Of a stretch of DNA of 53,812 nucleotides, positions 31,161 to 38,736 are shown piece after piece. The notes beneath the pieces are model-generated. The model had not been told where the DNA came from and did no database searches. It saw only the letters and a program-made list of their open reading frames with translations. The translations under genes were made by a program, and so were the position numbers. Source of the stretch: Oscillospiraceae bacterium (GTDB lineage: Bacteria; Bacillota; Clostridia; Oscillospirales; Oscillospiraceae); NCBI GenBank assembly GCA_017466215.1, contig JAFTUO010000051.1, positions 1 through 53,812 of the forward strand. Reading direction: 5' to 3'. The first letter of the stretch is position 1. Each line of letters opens with the position of its first letter.

Positions 31161-32543
31161 ATGAGAAGAGAAGAATTAATGAATCATATTTGTGCGCAGT
31201 TCAATCAAAACGCAAAACAATTCTGCAAAGATACTGACGGACTTTTCTGTGAGCTTTCTACAGAATACAGAGGAGCCCACGAGCCACAGAATCTGCAATA
31301 TTGTTTTGCCAAAATATACTATAGCTCCTTTGTTGTTAAGTTTATATATACCGCACACGCAACGATGAATGTTGTTAACAGCATTTTGGGATGTTCTGTC
31401 TGCCTTGACAAAAACGACGAAGCTCTTGAGATTCCATTGCCGCTGCTCACCGATTATTGTGATCTCGACTGTACAACACCTATGTTCATTCCTTTTATCA
31501 CCACCGAACATGGTATGGATCAGGCATTTAGCTGCGTTGGGGGTGTAGTACAGCAGCTGCTTCCCAGGCTTATTGACATCAACAGCAATCTTGAGCAAAG
31601 AAATAGGATATTAACTGCATACACCGAGGAGCTAAAATATGTTTTTGACACAGATGTTTCAATAAGCATATCCGGCTTGGATTTTTATAATTACATCACC
31701 TTGCGGTTAACTTCTGCTGCGTTCATTAATAGTATCAGGGGCAATTACACCAAGGCAATTGCACAGCTTAGCAAGGTGAAAAGACCCATCGGCTATGAAT
31801 CCCGGCTGATAAGGCTATGGAGTACTTGCAATCAAGAATCAGCACCGAATCTGTCTGCTATTATGGAAAATCTGCAGATGTATAATGAAAATGGTGTGCA
31901 AAAGGCTAATCTTAAGGAATTCTGGACAATGTTTCTTTCCTGGTTAATTATGACACCTGCAGCATCCATTGTTTATTCGGCTTTCTATTTTCTTCTTGTA
32001 TCAATCGAAGGACGAGATTCTTTCTATCTTCTGGGTACACAATATAATTATCCGTATTGCATCCTGTTCGGATTTCTCACAGCCATTGCCATCAGCTATT
32101 TTACAAGGTTAAAATTCTACAAGTGGCTTCATAAAAAGGATTTCGAAAGATACTGCGAAATGGACAGCATCCAAAACGGGGGCAAGTCCGATCGTTTTAT
32201 GAAACACTTCACAGTATTTTTATGCGTTACCTGCCTGGTCGGTTGTATGTTGCTTTCAAACTGGAATTTGAATTTCTTGTCTGACGGTTTTGTTGACAAT
32301 TCAAAGTTTTTCTCCCTAAAAGGGGAATACCATTCTTATCGTGATATCGAGAAAGTATATTACAAACCGGATAGAGTGAACGGTTTGGATCAGACCATAG
32401 ATTTCCCATCGTATGTGCTGGTTCTAAAAAACGGCGATGAGATTGATCTTTATGAACTCGGCGATATTTATGAATATGAAGATGAATTAATTGCGTTTTT
32501 TCGCAATAAGGGCATCAAAATCGAGGGTGCAAATCCCCAATAA
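31161..32543 (+). CDS. Uncharacterised AT-rich membrane protein
   Basis: A 460-residue protein I do not recognise. The first 260 residues look soluble and helical. At least three hydrophobic segments follow: FLSWLIMTPAASIVYSAFYF, then YCILFGFLTAIAISYF and FTVFLCVTCLVGCMLL. A soluble C-terminal domain (SYVLVLKNGDEIDLYELG, then a final helix) resembles the short beta domains of stress-sensing or PH-like proteins. The ATG at 31161 has GAGGTGG upstream. The gene is AT-rich, has its own promoter and terminator, and sits between two copies of an interspersed repeat, which suggests it arrived as cargo. Confidence 0.75.
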   Translation: MRREELMNHICAQFNQNAKQFCKDTDGLFCELSTEYRGAHEPQNLQYCFAKIYYSSFVVKFIYTAHATMNVVNSILGCSVCLDKNDEALEIPLPLLTDYCDLDCTTPMFIPFITTEHGMDQAFSCVGGVVQQLLPRLIDINSNLEQRNRILTAYTEELKYVFDTDVSISISGLDFYNYITLRLTSAAFINSIRGNYTKAIAQLSKVKRPIGYESRLIRLWSTCNQESAPNLSAIMENLQMYNENGVQKANLKEFWTMFLSWLIMTPAASIVYSAFYFLLVSIEGRDSFYLLGTQYNYPYCILFGFLTAIAISYFTRLKFYKWLHKKDFERYCEMDSIQNGGKSDRFMKHFTVFLCVTCLVGCMLLSNWNLNFLSDGFVDNSKFFSLKGEYHSYRDIEKVYYKPDRVNGLDQTIDFPSYVLVLKNGDEIDLYELGDIYEYEDELIAFFRNKGIKIEGANPQ

Positions 32544-32581
32544 CAATCGCTCAATATCTATTTCATAGTACATACGCAAAA

Positions 32582-32609
32582 GAGGACGCCTGTTGGCGTC
32601 CTCTTTTTT
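32582..32609 (+). terminator. Terminator of the AT-rich membrane-protein gene
   Basis: A 9 bp stem (GAGGACGCC with GGCGTCCTC) with A and T flanks; six T follow. Confidence 0.92.
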
Positions 32610-32613
32610 GGTA

Positions 32614-32838
32614 GAGATGGGACTCGAAAGGCCGTTAAGAAAACGTGCCGGTGGGGAGCGAACCGAGTGCCGCCAGTGGCGGAAGAAACGAGGTGAGCGA
32701 GTGGCAGCGGTCGACAGCTGCCAAGGCGCTTTGCTGCCGAAGGCAGATGTCGGGAACCGCAACAGGACACTTGTTTAGCTCGTGGGAGAGTCCTTCCGTT
32801 TTCAGATGCATCCCGTAGGGATGTAGATGGGAACGGAA
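32614..32838. repeat. Palindromic interspersed repeat, copy B
   Basis: It starts with the same GAGATGGGACTCGAAAG as copy A (32614 to 32630) and shares the 29 bp block at 32765 to 32793 exactly. The middle part differs and is longer. A closing hairpin uses TTCCGTT and AACGGAA. Like copy A it starts directly after the T-run of a terminator. The stretch 32544 to 32844 holds nothing else. Confidence 0.7.
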
Positions 32839-32844
32839 ATTCTA

Positions 32845-33048
32845 TCATTCCTCCGTAATCACCAGCAGATCGTTCGGTGTACAATTCAGCAGCAGACACA
32901 TCGCCTCGATGTTTTCGTACTGGATAGATTTCGTTTCGTTATTTATCATCTTGTTGAAATTCTGGTAGCTCATACCCAACTGCTTGTACAGCCAGTATTT
33001 AGTCTTCTCCTGCTTCTCCAAAAGCTCAAGAGCATTAAGTTTGATCAT
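32845..33048 (-). CDS. Small XRE-type regulator
   Basis: A 67-residue helix-turn-helix protein: KYWLYKQLGMSYQNFNKMI supplies the recognition region and NIEAMCLLLNCTPNDLLVI the closing helices, as in short XRE proteins of conjugative elements and toxin-antitoxin loci. AGAGG lies 7 bases before the ATG at 33048. It follows the second XRE gene by 17 bases, so both are made from one message and may form heterodimers or a regulatory pair. Confidence 0.8.
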   Translation of the reverse strand: MIKLNALELLEKQEKTKYWLYKQLGMSYQNFNKMINNETKSIQYENIEAMCLLLNCTPNDLLVITEE

Positions 33049-33065
33049 CAAGAAACCTCTTTATT

Positions 33066-33332
33066 TTAGAGATTGTATTGAGATTGATCGGTATCGGCAA
33101 GTAATGCTTCGTAGGGAAGATTCAGAACCCTAGAAAAATATGTCAGCTCAATATCCGTAACAAATCTTTTCCCTGCTTCAATGCGCTGAATAGCATTCTT
33201 GTCAATGTCCAATCCCGCAATTTGCAGCAAGTCTGCAAGCTGCCGTTGGGACTTTCCCATCAGTTTACGATGCTTTTCAATTACTGCACCGCAAAGATTA
33301 TTTTGTCCATTACGTGATTTATTTGTAAACAT
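33066..33332 (-). CDS. XRE-type regulator divergent from a Cys-rich protein gene
   Basis: An 88-residue Cro/CI-type protein with the HTH in LMGKSQRQLADLLQIAGLDI and NAIQRIEAGKRFVTDIELTY. I use the ATG at 33332 (MFTNKSRNG), preceded by AAGGAG; the upstream Met codons lie in operator DNA. It is transcribed divergently from a small Cys-rich protein gene. Two 19 bp palindromes between them (33348 and 33401) are its likely binding sites, which would give repression of both directions. Confidence 0.8.
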   Translation of the reverse strand: MFTNKSRNGQNNLCGAVIEKHRKLMGKSQRQLADLLQIAGLDIDKNAIQRIEAGKRFVTDIELTYFSRVLNLPYEALLADTDQSQYNL

Positions 33333-33347
33333 ACACATTCTCCTTAA

Positions 33348-33419
33348 TGACATTCAGTACTTGTCAACAAGAAAAGTATATGTTAAAATAGAGCCAAAGC
33401 TGACATTTACTGAATGTCA
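33348..33419. promoter_or_regulatory. Promoter of the Cys-rich gene with two 19 bp operators
   Basis: Operators TGACATTCAGTACTTGTCA (33348 to 33366) and TGACATTTACTGAATGTCA (33401 to 33419) share the form TGACA-N9-TGTCA. Between and overlapping them is a promoter TTGTCA (33361 to 33366), 17 bases, TAAAAT (33384 to 33389) for the plus-strand gene. One operator covers the -35 and the other the first transcribed bases. The 12 bp segments TGACATTCAGTA and TACTGAATGTCA are also exact inverses. Confidence 0.75.
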
Positions 33420-33446
33420 GCTTCGGAATTATTTGGGGGTTATTAT

Positions 33447-33644
33447 GTGATCATCGACATTACTGGCACAGAACTGATACCGGGAAATTGCGGTTACGAT
33501 TGCCCCGGAAACGGTCTTACGCCCGGAGTAGAATGCTGTTGCGACGAATGCGACTATATGATGTGTTGTTTAGAAACGCACGATCCAGTGGAGTGCTTGT
33601 CTTGCGATAGCAAAGAATGCCCGCGGAGCGGTGTAGGATATTGA
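33447..33644 (+). CDS. Cys-rich small protein
   Basis: A 65-residue protein with 11 Cys, many clustered in ECCCDECDYMMCC, and further CxxC-type spacings. It begins at GTG 33447 (MIIDITGTELIPGN), 7 bases after GGGGG; an in-frame ATG at 33414 lies within the second operator and is less likely. The Cys pattern suggests metal binding or an iron-sulfur or zinc site; a modified peptide precursor is possible but no modifying enzyme is adjacent. I believe similar small proteins occur in Clostridia, without known function. Its strict operator arrangement suggests tight repression by the divergent XRE protein. Confidence 0.65.
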   Translation: MIIDITGTELIPGNCGYDCPGNGLTPGVECCCDECDYMMCCLETHDPVECLSCDSKECPRSGVGY

Positions 33645-33682
33645 AAATAGCATATGCGTTTGGACTCTAACTATTAGAAGTC

Positions 33683-33711
33683 TTGACAAACAAATTTCCG
33701 GGAAGTATAAT
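33683..33711 (+). promoter_or_regulatory. Consensus promoter of tRNA-Ala
   Basis: TTGACA, 17 bases, TATAAT, ending 12 bases before the tRNA. Confidence 0.92.
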
Positions 33712-33723
33712 TTGAATATCCAC

Positions 33724-33799
33724 GGGCTCGTAGCTCAGCTGGGAGAGCGTACGGTTCGCATCCGTAAGGTCGAGGGTTCGATCCCCTTCGAGTCCACCA
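33724..33799 (+). tRNA. tRNA-Ala (CGC)
   Basis: Acceptor arms GGGCTCG and CGAGTCC pair with a G3:U70 wobble, the Ala identity element. The anticodon loop TTCGCAT gives CGC. CCA is encoded. It has its own promoter and terminator. Confidence 0.95.
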
Positions 33800-33807
33800 A
33801 ATATAAA

Positions 33808-33832
33808 GTCACCCCTGAGGGGTGGCTTTTTT
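33808..33832 (+). terminator. Terminator of tRNA-Ala
   Basis: Stem GTCACCCC with GGGGTGGC, followed by six T. Confidence 0.9.
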
Positions 33833-33849
33833 ATATGCCCAAGATTTCC

Positions 33850-34731
33850 TTACTTGCGGATGGCGTATTCCACCGGCTCGTCTGCAGGCATTTCCAGAAG
33901 CTCCGGATGCTCCAAAAGCTCCCGCACAAGGGCAACGGTGCCGGAATAATAATAGCCGTCGGCAATGCGCTCATCCAGGGTAATACCCAGCGGGATCACC
34001 TCGTGGAAATCGCCGATGCCGTACTTATCATAGTCCATCTTCATATACTTTTTGCCCACCACCACAAAGCAGGAGTTGGTACCCCAGTTGACCAGATAGT
34101 GGTAGCCGCCGGGCAGACCAATAGAGCCCAGATTGGACAGGAAGATCGCCGCGTGATTGGGATCGCTGCCGATCAGCGCCTGCGGTGCCCAGCCGTGCTT
34201 ATCCAGCCACAGCACAAACTTCACGACAGCCACGATCAGCCACTGGGGCAGCTTGGAAACGATATCCATAGCACCGGTGGAGGTGTCCTTCTCCTCAAAG
34301 CTCTTGGTCTGGTGGATCACCTTCATAATCTTTTCGTGGTAAGTGGTCAGTGTTTCCTTGGGATCGTACTCGAAGAATGCCAGCGCCTCCTCAGCGTGGT
34401 CGTCAAAGCGCTTCTTTACCGTAAAAGCAACGGTGACATTTTTGCGCTGGTAGAGCTTGTTGTTGCAGACAAAGCGATTCATTTTCGGGCGAAGCACGAA
34501 TGCCTTGCCGACAGCTGCGCTGATCAGGTGGAAAAAGGTATACTTATCCTCCGTCCGGCCCGCATTCAGCTTCTCAAGATATGCGTTCAGCGGACGGGTA
34601 TCAATTTCGATACTGATATGCGCCTCATTATCCGCCCGGTTGGGCATCAGCGGCGGCATAATGCGATTCATTGCCGGGATATCCTTGAGCCAAATACCGT
34701 CCTTGCGGTCGCCCCACTTTTTCTTCGCCAT
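33850..34731 (-). CDS. CAT/E2-type acyltransferase-fold protein, catalytic His replaced
   Basis: A 293-residue protein of the chloramphenicol acetyltransferase and 2-oxoacid dehydrogenase E2 catalytic-domain fold: HISIEIDTRPLNAYL, then TFFHLISAAVGKAF and the C-terminal block GITLDERIADGYYYSG. In active members the last motif reads HxxxDG; here it is E254-R-I-A-D-G, so the general base His is absent. There is no lipoyl domain. A conserved inactive or altered-function subgroup is plausible. The promoter upstream is embedded in a hairpin after uvrB. Confidence 0.75.
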   Translation of the reverse strand: MAKKKWGDRKDGIWLKDIPAMNRIMPPLMPNRADNEAHISIEIDTRPLNAYLEKLNAGRTEDKYTFFHLISAAVGKAFVLRPKMNRFVCNNKLYQRKNVTVAFTVKKRFDDHAEEALAFFEYDPKETLTTYHEKIMKVIHQTKSFEEKDTSTGAMDIVSKLPQWLIVAVVKFVLWLDKHGWAPQALIGSDPNHAAIFLSNLGSIGLPGGYHYLVNWGTNSCFVVVGKKYMKMDYDKYGIGDFHEVIPLGITLDERIADGYYYSGTVALVRELLEHPELLEMPADEPVEYAIRK

Positions 34732-34762
34732 AAAAATTCCTCATTTCTGTCAGAATATGTCG

Positions 34763-34810
34763 ATTATAACAGATACAGCGCCGAAATGCAACATTTCGGC
34801 GCTGTTTTTC
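34763..34810. promoter_or_regulatory. Promoter overlapping a 14 bp hairpin between uvrB and the CAT-like gene
   Basis: A perfect 14 bp stem (34775 to 34788 with 34792 to 34805) carries the -35 TTGCAT (34786 to 34791, minus strand) at its loop. The -10 TATAAT is at 34763 to 34768, spacer 17. The T-run follows the stem on the plus strand only, so for the minus-strand uvrB transcript it is at best a weak terminator. Confidence 0.65.
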
Positions 34811-36776
34811 AGTTTCCGTTGCCCCGCAGCTCGATGATCTGGTCACGCAGCACGGCAGCATACTCGTACTCCATCATACGGGCAGCCTCCTTCATCTGCT
34901 TTTCCAGACGGGCGATCTCCTTTTCCTTCTCGGCACGGGTCATCTTGATGCCGCTTCTTCCCCTCCGCTCGGCGGTGGAGGAGGAAATTTCGATCAGATC
35001 CCGGACAGATTTGATAATGGTCTTGGGGACGATGCCGTTGGCCTCGTTGTAGGCATTCTGGATCTCCCGGCGGCGGGCAGTTTCGTCCATCGCCGTGCGC
35101 ATAGATGCCGTAATTTGGTCTGCATACATAACGACCTTGCCTTCCGCATTTCTGGCTGCACGGCCGATGGTCTGGACCAGGCTGGTCTCGCTGCGCAGGA
35201 AGCCCTCCTTGTCCGCATCCAAAATGGCCACCAGGCTCACCTCCGGCAGGTCAAGGCCCTCACGGAGCAGGTTGATACCCACCAGAACGTCAAATTTCGC
35301 CATTCTCAAGTCCCGGATGATCTCCATCCGTTCCATTGCACCGATGTCAGAGTGCATATAGCGCACCTTGATGCCGGCTTTTTGCAGATATGCGGTCAGA
35401 TCCTCCGCCATCTTTTTGGTCAGTGTGGTAACCAGCACCCGCTCATTTTTCGCAGTTCTGGCGTTGATCTCGCCGATCAGATCGTCGATCTGCCCCTCGA
35501 TGGGCCGCACCTCGACGACGGGATCCAAAAGGCCGGTAGGCCGGATCACCTGCTCCACCGTCTGGCCGGAGCGGGTCTGTTCATATTCAGCAGGGGTTGC
35601 AGAAACGTAGATCACCTGATTGATCTTGCTGTCAAACTCCTCAAAATTCAAGGGACGATTATCGTAAGCCGACGGCAGACGGAAGCCGTAATTTACCAGC
35701 GCATCTTTTCGGCTGCGGTCGCCGGCGTACATCGCCCGGCATTGCGGCAGCGTTACGTGGCTTTCGTCAATGAACATCAGAAAATCGTCCGGGAAATAGT
35801 CCAGCAGCGTGGTGGGCGGTGTGCCGGGGGCTCTTCCCTGAATGACCCGGGAATAGTTTTCAATGCCGTTGCAGAAGCCGATCTCTGTCAGCATCTCCAG
35901 ATCGTAGGCTGTCCGCTGGGCAATTCTCTGGGCTTCGATCAGCTTATCGTGGGCGCGGAACCACGCCACCTGCTCATCGCATTCGCGCTGGATCTCCAGC
36001 ATCGCCCGCTGCAGCTTTTCCTTGGATGCCACATAGTGGCTGGCGGGATAGATGGCCACGTGATCCACATACCGCTCCGCCATACCGGTTACGGCATTGA
36101 TCTCGCTGATGCGATCGATCTCATCGCCGAAAAACTCCACCCGGATGGCCCGTCCGGACCAATAGGCCGGGTAAATCTCCAGCGTATCGCCCCGCAGACG
36201 GAACTTATTACGGGAAAAATCCAGATCGTTGCGCTCATAGCGGATCTCTGTCAATTTGCGCAGGATCTCATCCAGCGACCGTTCCTGCCCCACCCGCAGG
36301 GAAATGACCATACTCTTATAGTCGATGGGGTCGCCCAGACCGTACAGACAGCTGACCGACGACACCACGATCACATCCCGCCGTTCAAACAGCGCAGAGG
36401 TGGCGCTGTGGCGCAGGCGGTCGATCTCCTCATTGACGGAAGCATCCTTTTCGATATAGGTGTCGGTATGGGCGATGTACGCCTCCGGCTGGTAATAGTC
36501 GTAGTAGGAGATAAAATATTCCACCGCGTTATTGGGGAAAAATTCCCGGAACTCCGAGCAAAGCTGCGCCGCCAGGGTCTTATTGTGGGCCAGCACCAGA
36601 GTGGGTCTATTCAGCTGGGCGATCACATTCGCCATAGTAAAGGTCTTGCCCGAGCCGGTAACGCCCAGCAGGGTCTGCTCCCGCAGACCCCAATTTACAC
36701 CGTTTACCAGTCCGGCAATGGCCTCCGGCTGGTCGCCGGTGGGTCTATAGTCCGAACATAACTGAAACTTATCCAA
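34809..36776 (-). CDS. uvrB: Excinuclease ABC subunit B
   Basis: A 655-residue UvrB, the damage-verifying helicase of nucleotide excision repair. Walker A is [12 protein letters not shown], the beta-hairpin region is [20 protein letters not shown] supplies the DEAD-like motif, and the C-terminus has the UVR motif that contacts UvrC ([20 protein letters not shown]). Length is normal. The start is TTG at 36776, 8 bases after AAAGGAG. It follows radC by 20 bases. uvrA is nearby but has its own promoter. Confidence 0.97.
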   Translation of the reverse strand: MDKFQLCSDYRPTGDQPEAIAGLVNGVNWGLREQTLLGVTGSGKTFTMANVIAQLNRPTLVLAHNKTLAAQLCSEFREFFPNNAVEYFISYYDYYQPEAYIAHTDTYIEKDASVNEEIDRLRHSATSALFERRDVIVVSSVSCLYGLGDPIDYKSMVISLRVGQERSLDEILRKLTEIRYERNDLDFSRNKFRLRGDTLEIYPAYWSGRAIRVEFFGDEIDRISEINAVTGMAERYVDHVAIYPASHYVASKEKLQRAMLEIQRECDEQVAWFRAHDKLIEAQRIAQRTAYDLEMLTEIGFCNGIENYSRVIQGRAPGTPPTTLLDYFPDDFLMFIDESHVTLPQCRAMYAGDRSRKDALVNYGFRLPSAYDNRPLNFEEFDSKINQVIYVSATPAEYEQTRSGQTVEQVIRPTGLLDPVVEVRPIEGQIDDLIGEINARTAKNERVLVTTLTKKMAEDLTAYLQKAGIKVRYMHSDIGAMERMEIIRDLRMAKFDVLVGINLLREGLDLPEVSLVAILDADKEGFLRSETSLVQTIGRAARNAEGKVVMYADQITASMRTAMDETARRREIQNAYNEANGIVPKTIIKSVRDLIEISSSTAERRGRSGIKMTRAEKEKEIARLEKQMKEAARMMEYEYAAVLRDQIIELRGNGN

Positions 36777-36796
36777 CTGCTTACTCCTTTTACCTG

Positions 36797-37483
36797 TTAA
36801 TAGGCGTCCTTAGGGTCATACCACCCGGAATCCACCATAGACACAGCATCATCATCGGCCACCACAACGTGATCTGCAAGGCTGATCTCCACAGCACCCA
36901 GTGCCCGGGCCAGCCGCACCGTTGTGGCTCTGTCCTCCATAGAGGGTACAGCCACCCCGCTGGGGTGATTGTGTGCCAGCACAACGCTGGTTGCTCTCTC
37001 ACCCAGCGCCATCTCCACGATTCTGCGGATAGGCACACCGGCAGAGTTCACACTGCCCTCGCCTACCATTTTACAGCTAATGACTCTGCATTTGGCATCC
37101 AGGCTCAGCAGGTATACCACCTCATTGCGTTTGCCTGTAAAAAACGGGATCAGATAATCGGCGCACTGGCTTATCGAAGTGAGCTTCATTTCCTCGACCC
37201 CTTCGATCTGGCAGTAGCGATTGATCTCCCGCACCATATGCAAAAACTGCACAACACCGTCGCCAACGCCTTCCACCTTTTTCAATTCTGCAGGCGTTGC
37301 CTCCAACACACCGGTTACCGTTTTGAAGCGCTCCAACAGTCTGTGTGCCAGCGGATTTGTGTCCTGTCTGGGCAGACAGTAGAACAATAACAGCTCCAGC
37401 ACCTGATGCTTTTCAAAGTGATCCAGACCCTCTTTCTGGAAGCGGGCCTTTAATCTCTGCCGATGTCCGTCGTGCAATGACAT
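36797..37483 (-). CDS. radC: RadC/JAB-domain DNA repair-associated protein
   Basis: A 228-residue RadC. The N-terminal helix-hairpin-helix part contains [15 protein letters not shown]; the C-terminal JAB metal motif is [14 protein letters not shown] with the later Asp in [10 protein letters not shown]. Its biochemical role is unsettled despite the name. Here it is co-transcribed with uvrB. GAGGTG precedes the ATG. An AT-rich divergent intergenic region separates it from a sensor-kinase-like gene. Confidence 0.93.
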   Translation of the reverse strand: MSLHDGHRQRLKARFQKEGLDHFEKHQVLELLLFYCLPRQDTNPLAHRLLERFKTVTGVLEATPAELKKVEGVGDGVVQFLHMVREINRYCQIEGVEEMKLTSISQCADYLIPFFTGKRNEVVYLLSLDAKCRVISCKMVGEGSVNSAGVPIRRIVEMALGERATSVVLAHNHPSGVAVPSMEDRATTVRLARALGAVEISLADHVVVADDDAVSMVDSGWYDPKDAY

Positions 37484-37617
37484 ATTTTACACCTCTTAGT
37501 CGAATTTCCCTTGCTATTTTCATATTTTTTGTTATTATAATTATGATCGAATTATGTCGAAAACTGTAGCGCAAGTTTTTGAAGATTTTGCGCATCATAG
37601 CCGTGAGGAGGGATACT

Positions 37618-38700
37618 ATGGAACAAACTGAAGAAATCGTAGTGATGCTGGAGCAAATTACAGATCCTGCCTTTCTGGTCAAGGACGGCATCATTGTGCA
37701 GGTAAATCCCTCTGCATCCCGGTTTTTTATCGACACCGGCCGCTGCGTCGAAGAATTGCTGGCCACCGGAGCGCTGGAATATGCCCAGTTCCGGGACGGT
37801 TATCTGGCGCTGACGCTGAAGCTTAACGGTCAGGTATACAATGCCTCCGTAACCCGGCTGAACGATCGCGATCTGTTTGTCCTCAACCACGAGGGTGATC
37901 AGGCAGAGCTGCAGTCTATGGCGCTGGCAGCCCAGGAGCTGCGCAATCCCCTCTCCACCATTATGTCCGTGGCTGACCGACTGTTCCCGCTGATCGGCGA
38001 GCAGAACGATTCCGTCGCGCTGGAGCAGATCGCCAAGATCAACCGTGGCCTTTTCCAGATGCTGCGCATCGTCAGCAATATGTCCGACGCCTACCGCTAC
38101 ACCCAGAATTCCTCCACCCGGTTTGAGACCCGGGATATTTGCGGCATTATTGATGAACTGATCACCGGGATCATCCCGCTGATGGAATACACCGGCATCC
38201 AGCTCCGCTATGATAGTCCGCGAGAGCCCATTTTCTGCCTTGTGGACAGCGAAAAGCTGGAACGCGCGGTACACAACATCATATCCAACGCCCTGAAATT
38301 CACGCCTGCCGGCGGCACTATCGAAGCCAGGCTGACCCGCCGTAAGAATATGCTGTATCTGACTGTGTGCAACAGCGATGCGGATGTCCCGGGGATCTCC
38401 CCCGCCAATTTCTACCGGCAGTACCAGCGCCAGCCCGGTCTGGATGACAGCCGTTTCGGTATTGGCCTGGGTATGGTGCTGATCCACGGTGCGGCAACCG
38501 CTCACGGAGGCACTGTCCTGCTGGAGAAATCGCCCTCGGGCGGCACGTGCATCACCATGTCCATCGCCCTGCGGCAAAGCACCGACCCCAATGTCCGCGC
38601 ATCCATTCTTCATGTGGATTACGCCGGCGAGCGAGATCATCGGCTGCTGGAGCTTTCAGACTTCCTGCCCGCCACGCTGTACGGCATCGAGAAAATTTAA
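37618..38700 (+). CDS. Sensor-kinase-like protein lacking the phospho-acceptor His
   Basis: A 360-residue cytosolic protein. A PAS-like N-terminal domain (ITDPAFLVKDGIIVQVNPSA) is followed by an H-box-like helix, LAAQELRNPLSTIMSVAD, and a HATPase domain with LERAVHNIISNALKFTP and FGIGLGMVLIH. The H-box position that should be His is Gln106, so ordinary autophosphorylation is not possible there. No response regulator is adjacent. It may be a pseudokinase that senses and binds other proteins, or act through ATP binding. GGAGGG precedes the ATG. It has its own terminator. Confidence 0.82.
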   Translation: MEQTEEIVVMLEQITDPAFLVKDGIIVQVNPSASRFFIDTGRCVEELLATGALEYAQFRDGYLALTLKLNGQVYNASVTRLNDRDLFVLNHEGDQAELQSMALAAQELRNPLSTIMSVADRLFPLIGEQNDSVALEQIAKINRGLFQMLRIVSNMSDAYRYTQNSSTRFETRDICGIIDELITGIIPLMEYTGIQLRYDSPREPIFCLVDSEKLERAVHNIISNALKFTPAGGTIEARLTRRKNMLYLTVCNSDADVPGISPANFYRQYQRQPGLDDSRFGIGLGMVLIHGAATAHGGTVLLEKSPSGGTCITMSIALRQSTDPNVRASILHVDYAGERDHRLLELSDFLPATLYGIEKI

Positions 38701-38706
38701 TTCTTG

Positions 38707-38736
38707 CCTGACCCGGTTTCCCGGGTCAGGTTTTTT
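38707..38736 (+). terminator. Terminator of the sensor-kinase-like gene
   Basis: A 10 bp stem (CCTGACCCGG with CCGGGTCAGG) followed by six T. It lies between convergent genes; uvrA ends at its edge. Confidence 0.9.

Noticed and set aside
32593..32778. Small reading frames within repeat copy B
   Set aside because: They translate palindromic repeat DNA and lack ribosome sites.
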